From Megascapheus bottae (Eukaryota; Chordata; Mammalia; Rodentia; Geomyidae): a stretch of DNA of 64,000 nt. Positions 58,390-64,000 of this stretch are shown here, piece by piece (position 1 is the stretch's first letter; each line of letters begins with the position of its first letter). A program made the translations under genes and the position numbers. Under the pieces are notes generated by a model. The model was not told the origin of the DNA. It made no database searches and saw nothing but the letters and a program-made list of their open reading frames with translations. The stretch spans positions 2,978,501 to 3,042,500 of the forward strand of contig JANJXV010000049.1 in assembly GCA_024803745.1 (NCBI GenBank). Direction: 5' to 3'.

Positions 58390-59258
58390 GAAAAACCCAA
58401 GCCTTGCTTGTCTTTATTGGCAACTGGCTCCACAGGGGCATGCCGGCCCTGTAAATATTTTCCTAACCCACCAGTAGGGACAAAGCCCTGATTTTTCATT
58501 ATAGTTTGTGCCGTTGAAGAATAATCAGTAGTTAGAATTAAACCCATTTGCTGTTGGATATCCCGGCCCCACAAATTAACTGGGACCTGGAGGACAAACG
58601 GCTGAAATTTTCCTTTTTGACCTTCCTCTGTGGACCAGGTCAACTCTTTTGCGCTGACCCGAGGATTATCTGCATAACCTAAACCATGCAGGGTTTGTGA
58701 AGAAAATTGTAGGGGCCATGTCTTTGGCCATTGAGTTATTTGGATGATACTCCGGTCCGCTCCCGTGTCCACCAGACCATTAAAGGTCCTTCCTTCAATT
58801 GTTAATGTTAACATGGGACGGTTATTTAAGGCCATGGACAAGCAGACAAGGTCTGCTCCTGAGGTACTTAAACTTCTTTCCTTTTCTTGCACCAGGGAAA
58901 CTTGATGATGGGAAGGCACTAAAATTAATTGAGCAACTCGATCTCCAGGAGCCACTGAAATGACCCCTCGAGAGACTGAACAGAGGACTTGGATGGCTCC
59001 CCTGTAATTAGGGTCAACAACTCCAGGGAACACTACAAGGCCTTTTATAGTATTGGAAGCGCGTCCCAACACTATTCCCACCATATTTTCAGGGAGGGGG
59101 CCCATTAGGTCAGTAGTTATGTGTTGAACCCTCATGTCCTCAGTTATGACCACTCCGGCGGTGGCACGGAGGTCCAGCCCTGCAGATCCTGCGGTTGCTC
59201 TGCAGGAACAAATGGCTGTTGGAGATGAGGTGAGGGCCTCTGATAAGTTTCCTGGCAC
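58368..59258 (-). CDS. pro: Pro reading frame: dUTPase, aspartic protease and G-patch
   Basis: 296 codons as delimited from a GTG codon. The frame is open upstream to the gag slippery site at 59306-59312, so the translated part begins there by frameshifting. The dUTPase part has SAGLDL (residues 25-30), GVVDPNYRG (79-87) and PGDRVAQL (104-111). The glycine-rich fifth motif is weak (RSLSTSG near 128-134), so activity is uncertain. The retropepsin part has the active-site LVDTGA (162-167), a flap-like HGLGYADN region and WGRD (230-233) before the C-terminal helix. A Gly-rich tail with QGLGF (285-289) looks like the G-patch found at the end of betaretroviral proteases. It overlaps pol by 22 bases. 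No stop or frameshift interrupts it. Confidence 0.93.
   Translation of the reverse strand: MPGNLSEALTSSPTAICSCRATAGSAGLDLRATAGVVITEDMRVQHITTDLMGPLPENMVGIVLGRASNTIKGLVVFPGVVDPNYRGAIQVLCSVSRGVISVAPGDRVAQLILVPSHHQVSLVQEKERSLSTSGADLVCLSMALNNRPMLTLTIEGRTFNGLVDTGADRSIIQITQWPKTWPLQFSSQTLHGLGYADNPRVSAKELTWSTEEGQKGKFQPFVLQVPVNLWGRDIQQQMGLILTTDYSSTAQTIMKNQGFVPTGGLGKYLQGRHAPVEPVANKDKQGLGFSWGSLKI
58392..58398 (-). promoter_or_regulatory. Pro-pol -1 frameshift slippery heptamer GGGTTTT
   Basis: In the pro frame the heptamer reads G GGT TTT, matching X XXY YYZ. A one-base backward slip here continues directly in the pol frame (next codon first base 58392), 22 bases before the pro stop. Phase and position fit the pro-pol shift of betaretroviruses. 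No downstream pseudoknot was tested. Confidence 0.72.
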
Positions 59259-59500
59259 CGAATCCCCTGATTTTGCTTGCCCTGTGGCAATGGGCCCCTC
59301 TGCCCGTTTTTTGGCTCCAAGGCCTGAGGTTGTGGGATAGGCTGTCCATTCACATCTTTAACTGATCTGCACTCATTTGCCCAATGTTTTCCCTTTTTAC
59401 ATCGTGGACAAAGTCCCGGTTCGCGAGGGGGCCTCTGCTTTGAATATTTTAAATTGGGACACTGTCTTTTGAAATGTCCTGGCTGTTGACAATTGAAGCA
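59144..59500 (-). pseudogene. gag: gag C-terminal part: nucleocapsid with two CCHC zinc knuckles, separated from MA-CA by a stop
   Basis: The frame is the same as gag and lies directly after the TAA at 59501-59503. The first zinc knuckle begins at once (CFNCQQPGHFKRQC, CX2CX4HX4C). The second, CPRCKKGKHWANEC, has the same spacing. A Gln- and Pro-rich tail follows and the frame ends at 59144. The knuckles bind genomic RNA in the assembled particle. Because the stop precedes both knuckles, this part and the downstream frameshift site are cut off from normal Gag translation in this copy. Confidence 0.88.
59306..59312 (-). promoter_or_regulatory. Gag-pro -1 frameshift slippery heptamer AAAAAAC
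   Basis: In the gag frame the bases read A AAA AAC, the X XXY YYZ pattern used at the gag-pro junction of mouse mammary tumour virus. After a -1 slip the pro frame is open without interruption into the dUTPase. GC-rich sequence follows (GGGCAGAGGGGCCC), which could form a stimulatory structure. The gag frame itself continues to 59144. Confidence 0.82.
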
Positions 59501-61021
59501 TTATCCTGAATTAATTCTAGTGGTCTCAGCTACCGCAGCAACAATTTTATCCAAGCTCACAGGGGCTCCCACCTCCCGACAGGCCCTAATCCAATCTTGT
59601 AAGGGCTTGTCTTTTATAGGAATAATAGCCTTTTGGCATTCAGGGAGGCTTTGTTCAAAAATAATTTGCTGAATTAAGAGCATGTGATCCTCTGGGTCCC
59701 CAAACAATTTATCTGCAGTTTCTAAGACTCGCCCAACAAAATCTGTAAAAGGCTCGGTAGGTTTTTGAACAACTTTGGTAAGGTTACCACGGCGTTCCCC
59801 TCGACTGGAAAGAGACTTCCAAGCCGTGTAAAAAATATTATTAATTTGTTGATAAACCTCATTAGGGTACCCAGTCTGGTCCACTGCATAAGGGCCTTTT
59901 CCTAATAACATTTCAGATGACCAGTGAGGACGGCCCACCAGTGCATTCTCCCTATGTCGGGCAGCGGCCAAATCTGCTGCGGAAACACAATAATCAAGGT
60001 ACTGGCCATGCGTCAGGCAAGAACGTCCAACCTCATACCAGTCCGTTGGAGTCATGCTAGTAGTCTGCAATCGACGAACCAAAGCAATGGTGTAATTTTC
60101 AGAATGGCCATAATTTTGTACAGCGGCCATGAGATCCTTTAAAGCTTTATAAAAAACTGGCTCAAAAACTCTCTGTCCCGTAAGGGAATCTTCAAAAACA
60201 GGAAAAGCAGAGGCCAACCGAGACCAGGTGCGGGCCTTAATAAAGGAACTTCCCTTTTTTGGGACGTAGGGGGGCGGGGCAGAGGGGGCAGGGCGAATAA
60301 CATCCTGGCCACTCCCCGCGCCTAGTCCTCCCCAGGGGCCATATCTGTCTGCCTCATACCTGGCAGCTTGCTCCTCTAATTCTTCCTCTTCATTTGAACT
60401 TAGTTCCTCCGGGGGCCCTTCCCCCTCATTTTCTGTGCTTTGATATGATACTCCTGCATCCTGATCATGTAAAGTCAGGGCAGAGAACTGGTTATCATCC
60501 TGAAATTCCTTCAAGGACGGGTAGAGGGAGCTCCTTGGTCCCTCCTGTTTTTTCTTTTCTCCTCTCTCCTCCTCCTGCACTGTACTTTGTGAGGGCTGCA
60601 GTCCCTCAATTCTTTTCTTTTGTTTTCTCTTATATTTTACTCCACTATTGGTGGTATCTCCTTCCCTGTACGATGACTCCGAGAGACTATCCTGGTGCAT
60701 AATTAATACCTTATTCCCTTCTTTAATGATATCAGTATTTCTGCCCTCCTCCAAACAAGCGCGCACCATTCTCCACATGGGCAACGTGGCACCAGAGACC
60801 TCTCCCTTTTCTTGAGCTCTATCCAGGTCCCGGCCTAATTTATCCCAACAGACCAGTGAGAGATCTCCAGACACCGCAAACCATGGGGCGTGTTTCTCAA
60901 TGACTGTTAACACTTTATTTATTGTGCCGCGGGAAATTTTCTGCCCACGCTGTTTAAGAAGGGCCTGTAAGGGGGCACCGAAGTCCCTTGTACGGCACGC
61001 ACTTCCTGAAGAGTTACCCAT
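59501..61021 (-). CDS. gag: Gag reading frame: matrix and capsid, ends before nucleocapsid
   Basis: 506 codons. The ATG at 61021 has A at -3 and G at +4 and is the first in-frame start after the leader. It starts MGNSSG, with Gly2 available for myristoylation. A betaretroviral-type matrix fold signature, PWFAVSGDLSLVCWDKLG, lies at 46-63. A charged, poorly conserved linker follows (100-230). Overlapping late motifs PSAP (246-249) and PPPY (249-252) would recruit ESCRT/NEDD4-type budding factors. Capsid spans about 260-490, with a major homology region near 419-441 (QKPTEPFTDFVGRV). The frame stops at TAA 59501-59503, immediately before the first zinc knuckle, so the product would lack nucleocapsid. 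IAP and betaretroviral Gag are normally longer. No other interruption is seen. Confidence 0.92.
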   Translation of the reverse strand: MGNSSGSACRTRDFGAPLQALLKQRGQKISRGTINKVLTVIEKHAPWFAVSGDLSLVCWDKLGRDLDRAQEKGEVSGATLPMWRMVRACLEEGRNTDIIKEGNKVLIMHQDSLSESSYREGDTTNSGVKYKRKQKKRIEGLQPSQSTVQEEERGEKKKQEGPRSSLYPSLKEFQDDNQFSALTLHDQDAGVSYQSTENEGEGPPEELSSNEEEELEEQAARYEADRYGPWGGLGAGSGQDVIRPAPSAPPPYVPKKGSSFIKARTWSRLASAFPVFEDSLTGQRVFEPVFYKALKDLMAAVQNYGHSENYTIALVRRLQTTSMTPTDWYEVGRSCLTHGQYLDYCVSAADLAAARHRENALVGRPHWSSEMLLGKGPYAVDQTGYPNEVYQQINNIFYTAWKSLSSRGERRGNLTKVVQKPTEPFTDFVGRVLETADKLFGDPEDHMLLIQQIIFEQSLPECQKAIIPIKDKPLQDWIRACREVGAPVSLDKIVAAVAETTRINSG

Positions 61022-61290
61022 ACTGATGTTACTCTTAGAGGGCTAACCCAAGCGGGTGAAACAAAGTGAAAGACCGAGTTACCTACCCCGGGCTTACTTT
61101 CACCTAGACCGAGAAGCTCTCTGGGCTCGCGGACTATCACAGCCAAGTGCGCAAAAGCAAACAATAAGAAACACAAACCACAGAGGAAGAACAATAATAA
61201 GCACCCAGACAGGAATCTCCCAGAACAACATACCTAGAAGGAGTCCTCTTCACGTGTCAAGTTCTGGATCCTCTTCGGCCCCTCCGCAGG
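61022..61290 (-). other. Proviral leader between primer site and gag
   Basis: About 270 bases of untranslated leader. On the minus strand it holds AAAGTAAG at 61093-61100, a plausible but unproven splice donor, as expected for env mRNA. Packaging signals would lie here but cannot be recognised by eye. No reading frame of interest is seen. Confidence 0.6.
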
Positions 61291-61308
61291 TCCTGGGTCT
61301 CGGCACCA
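61291..61308 (-). other. Primer-binding site, tRNA-Phe type
   Basis: On the minus strand TGGTGCCGAGACCCAGGA follows the 5' LTR after two bases. It matches the 3' end complement of tRNA-Phe at about 16 of 18 positions by memory of that tRNA's 3' end. tRNA-Phe is the primer of mouse IAP elements, whereas most other class II groups use tRNA-Lys. It also fixes the LTR edge. Confidence 0.85.
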
Positions 61309-61379
61309 GTTGTGGCACCCGGCACCCCTGACCAGCAGGGAAGAATGGACACCACCCGAGGATCCTTCTTGTATCACGC

Positions 61380-61385
61380 TTTATT
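61380..61385 (-). promoter_or_regulatory. AATAAA in 5' LTR
   Basis: TTTATT on + reads AATAAA on the minus strand, in the R-region position equivalent to 55446-55451. Confidence 0.75.
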
Positions 61386-61448
61386 GAAGAGCAACTTGAT
61401 TGAAGGGAGAGCTGAAGCAGAGGGGCCCGGGGCAGGGAAATGCAGCTG

Positions 61449-61456
61449 CTTATATA
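61449..61456 (-). promoter_or_regulatory. TATA box of proviral promoter (TATATAAG)
   Basis: Minus-strand TATATAAG lies about 220 bases into the 5' LTR and about 65 bases before AATAAA. It is identical in the 3' LTR (55515-55522). It sets the likely transcription start near 61425. Confidence 0.8.
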
Positions 61457-61535
61457 CAATCAAGGAACACGGGGCTTTTGCCATTGGCTGCTCTGTTGTC
61501 AGGGCCATTTTAAAACTCGGGATTGGTCAGGCCTC

Positions 61536-61543
61536 TGACGTCA
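61536..61543 (-). promoter_or_regulatory. CRE/ATF palindrome TGACGTCA in U3
   Basis: A perfect TGACGTCA palindrome upstream of the TATA and CCAAT boxes, conserved in both LTRs. The same octamer is a known CREB/ATF-binding element in IAP-type LTRs. It contains a CpG, so it could be methylation-sensitive. Confidence 0.75.
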
Positions 61544-61677
61544 TACGCGCAGACTCAGTGGAACGAGCAAAGGCTCCGCACTCACATACCAAATAAGGAG
61601 AACTAAGAAGTTGTTTACAAGGAGCGAGGCAGGGAACAGGTGCCATCTTGTAATGGCAGCCGCTCCGGCTCCCCACA

Positions 61678-61683
61678 AGAGTT
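61678..61683. repeat. Target-site duplication AGAGTT, right
   Basis: AGAGTT follows the 5' LTR edge directly and matches 55371-55376. The array resumes immediately after it. Confidence 0.93.
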
Positions 61684-64000
61684 AGGGTTAGGGGTTAGGG
61701 TAAGGGTTAGGTTAGGGTTAGGGTTAGGGTTAGGGTAAGGGTTAGGGTTAGGGTTAGGGTAAGGGTAAGGGTTAGGGTTAGGTTTAGAGTTAGGGTTAGG
61801 TTAAGGGTAAGGGTTAGGGTTAGGGTTAGGGTTAGGTTTACAGTTAGGTTTAGGGTTAGGGTAAAGGTAAGTGTTAGGGTTAGGGTTAGGGTTAGGGTAA
61901 GGGATAGGGTTAGGGTTAGGGTTAGGGTTGGGGTTCGGGTAAGGGTAAGTGTTAAGTTTAGGTTAAGGTTTAGGATAAGAGTAAGGGTTAGGTCAGAGTT
62001 AGGGTTAGGGGTTTGGGTTAGGGTTAGGGTTAGGGTTAGGGGTTAGGGTTAGGGTTAGGGTAAGGGTTAGCGTTAGGGGTTATGGTTAGTGTTAGGGTTA
62101 GGTTAAGGCTTAGGGTTAGGGTTAGGGTTAGGGTTAGGATAAGGGTTAGTGTTAGGGTTAGGGTAAGGGTAAGGGTTAAGTTAGGGTTAGCGTTAGGGTT
62201 AGGGTACGGGTTAGGGTTAGGATTAGGCTCGTTTTAGGGTTAGGGTTAGGGTTAGGGTTAGGGTTAGGGAAAGGATAAGGGTTAGGGTTAAGGTTAGGTT
62301 TAGGGTTAGGGTTAGGGTTAAGGTGAGGGTGAGGGTTAGGGTTGGGTAAGGGTAAGGGTTAGGGTTAGGTTATGGGTTAGGGTTAAGTTAAGGGTAAGGG
62401 TTAGGGTTAGGTTTACAGTTAGGATTAGGGTTAGGTTTAGGGTTAGTGTTAGGGTAAGAGAAAGGGTTAGGTTTAGAGTTAGGGGTAGGGTTAGGGTTAA
62501 GGTAAGGGTTAGGGTTAGGGTTACGGTTAGGCTTAGGGTTAGGGTAAGGGTTAGGGTTAGGTTTAGGGTTAGGCTTAGGTTTAGGGAAAGGGTTAGGTTT
62601 AGGGTTAGGGTTAGGTTTAGGGTTAGGTTTAGGGTAAGGGTAAGGGAAAGGGTTAGTGTTAGGATTAGGTTTAGGGTCAGGGTAAGGGTTAGTGTTAGGT
62701 TTACGGTTAGGGTTAGGGTAAGGGTTAGGGTTAGGGGTAGGGTTAGGGTTAGGGTTATTGTAAGGGTAAGGGTTAGGGATAGGGTTAGGTTAGGTTTAGG
62801 GTAAGTGTTAGGGGTTAGGGTTAGGGTTAGGGTAAGGGCTAGGGTTAGGGTTAGGGTTAGGTTAATGGTAAGTGTTAGGGTTAGTGTTAGGGTTACTTTT
62901 AGGTTAAGGGTAAGTGTTAGGGTTAGGGTTAGGTTTAGGGTTAGGGTTAGGGTTTTGGTAAGGGTTAGGTGTTAGTGTTAGGGTTAGTGTAAGGGTTAGC
63001 GTTAGGGTTAGGGTTAGGTTAAGGGTAAGTGTTAGTGTTAGGGTTAGGGTAAGGGTAAGTGTTAGGGTTAGGTTGATGGTTAGGGTTAGGGTTAGGGTTA
63101 GGGTTAGGGTAAGGTTAAGGGTTAGGTTTAGAGTTAGGGGTATGGTTAGGGTAAGGGAAGGGTTAGGGTAACGGTTAGGGTTAGGGTTAGGGTTAGACTT
63201 CATGTTAGGGTTAGGTGAAGGTTAAGGGTTAGGGTTAGGTTTACGGTTAGGGTTAGGTAAAGGGTTAGGTTTATGGGTTAGGTTTAGGGTTATGGTAAGG
63301 GTTAGGTTTAGTGTTAGGGTTAGGATTATGGTAAAGTTTAAGGTTAGAATTAGGGTGAGGTTAAGAGTTATGGTTAGGGTTAGGGTTAGGGTAAGGTTAA
63401 GTGTTAGTGTTACGGTTAGGGTTAGGTTAGGGTAAGGGTTAGTGTTAGGGTTAGTGTTAGGTTAAGGGTTGGGGTTAAGGTTAGGGTTAGGGTTAGGGTA
63501 AGGCTAAGAGTTAGGGTTAGGGTTAGGGTTAGGGTTAGTGTTAGGGTAAGGGTTAGGGTTAGGGTTAGGGTTAGGGTTAGGGTTAGGGTTAGGTTTAAGG
63601 TAAGGGTAAGGGGTACGGTTGGGGATAGGGTTAGGGTTAGGCATAGGTGTAGGGTTAGGGTTAGGGAAATGGTAAGGGTTAGGGTTAGGGTTAGGATTAA
63701 AGTTAGGTTTAGGTTTAGGGTAATGGTAAGGGTTAGGTTAGGTTTAGGGTTAGGGTTAGGTTAAGGCTAAAAGTTAGGTTAGGGTTAGGGTAAGGGTAAG
63801 GGTTATGGTTAGGTTTAGGGTTAGGGTTAGGGTAAGTGTAAGGGTTAGGGTTAGGGTTAGGGTTAGGGTTAGGGTTAGGGTTAGGTTAGGGTTAGGGTAA
63901 GGGTAAGGGTTATGGTTAGGTTTAGGGTTAGGGTTAGGGTAAGTGTAAGGGTTAGGTTTAGGGTTAGGGTTAGGGAAAGGGTAGGATTAGGGTTAGGGTT
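61684..64000 (+). repeat. Degenerate telomere-like array right of the provirus
   Basis: The hexamer array resumes on the same strand with the same variant types as on the left. TTAGGTCAGAG, the motif in which the provirus sits, occurs again intact at 61988-61998. The longest nearly pure runs are about eight hexamers (near 63550 and 63850), not a terminal cap. The array continues to the window edge. No gene is seen. Confidence 0.93.

Larger units (their letters stand above)
55377..61677 (-). mobile_element. Defective class II (IAP-related, betaretrovirus-like) endogenous provirus
   Basis: A 6.3-kb provirus read on the minus strand and inserted in the telomere-like array. Order along the minus strand: 5' LTR (61677-61311), tRNA-Phe-type primer site, leader, gag, pro, pol, env remnants, polypurine tract, 3' LTR (55743-55377). 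The LTRs are 367 bp each, and 6-bp duplications flank the element. Class II assignment rests on the gag-pro-pol phase (-1, -1), a dUTPase-protease with a G-patch, two CCHC knuckles, and an LTR starting TGTGGGGAG with an AAGATGGC element as in rodent IAP-type LTRs. Three lesions make it non-autonomous: a gag stop codon, an in-frame loss of most of RNase H and integrase, and a collapsed env. Full-length relatives are about 7-9 kb. The base composition (ordinary mixed sequence, CpG-bearing LTR) differs completely from the array. Confidence 0.96.
61311..61677 (-). repeat. 5' LTR
   Basis: A 367-bp LTR with the same ends as the 3' copy. In the proviral direction U3 begins TGTGGGGAGCCGG and contains AAGATGGC (61642-61649), TGACGTCA, CCAAT boxes (61522-61526 and 61483-61487) and TATATAAG. 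R probably begins 25-30 bases after the TATA box. AATAAA lies in R, and U5 ends CA at 61311. This copy would drive proviral transcription leftward, antisense to the G-rich array strand. Confidence 0.95.

Noticed and set aside
59140..59349. 69-codon minus-strand frame over the gag end
   Set aside because: It is an out-of-frame shadow of gag and pro.
59387..59393. GGGAAAA heptamer in the nucleocapsid region as the gag-pro shift site
   Set aside because: It has the right phase, but the -1 frame meets a TGA a few codons later. The A AAA AAC site at 59306-59312 opens directly into the dUTPase.
61291..61308. Part of a tRNA gene
   Set aside because: Only 18 bases match the tRNA 3' end complement, next to the LTR. 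This is a retroviral primer site, not a tRNA gene.

Overview
The window is a vertebrate, most likely mammalian, chromosome-end (subtelomeric) or interstitial telomere-like block. About 57.7 kb of the 64 kb is a degenerate array of the telomere hexamer TTAGGG and one- or two-base variants (TAAGGG, TTTAGG, TTAGTG, TTACGG and others). The G-rich strand is the + strand throughout, so if this is a chromosome end in the usual orientation the physical terminus lies to the right. I see no long uninterrupted TTAGGG cap and no host gene, RNA gene, CRISPR array or bacterial-type feature.

The array is not random decay; it is built from duplicated higher-order units. Positions 18461-24236 and 24237-29988 are a head-to-tail, nearly identical pair of about 5.76 kb whose length differences fall in whole hexamers. 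A diverged relative of the same unit follows at about 29989-36580, and the start of another about 36581-37600. In the left part, about 5540-9140 is repeated in diverged form at about 9141-13750. The right part (about 38-55 kb) is a mosaic of shorter diverged repeats. Several hexamer-variant 'barcodes' recur across the window, notably a block of about 155 bp bounded by a TGTTGGGG-containing motif and TTTAGCATTAGGG.

At 55377-61677 the array is interrupted by one 6.3-kb class II (betaretrovirus-like, IAP-related) endogenous provirus on the minus strand. It has two 367-bp LTRs, a 6-bp target duplication (AGAGTT), a primer-binding site resembling the tRNA-Phe type, a polypurine tract, and gag, pro (dUTPase-protease-G-patch) and pol reading frames in the classical -1/-1 arrangement with both slippery heptamers present. 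The copy is defective. A stop codon separates MA-CA from the nucleocapsid zinc knuckles, pol lacks most of RNase H and the integrase zinc-binding and catalytic domains through an in-frame deletion, and env is reduced to N- and C-terminal remnants. The LTRs differ at about 16 positions by hand count, so the insertion is old but not ancient. It landed in one of several copies of a TTAGGTCAGAG-containing array motif.

The many long reading frames in the array encode only Val-Arg, Gly-Leu, Leu-Thr or Pro-Asn dipeptide repeats. They are consequences of a 6-bp period and are not annotated as genes. I found no new gene system; the interest lies in the higher-order structure of the array and the architecture of the defective provirus.
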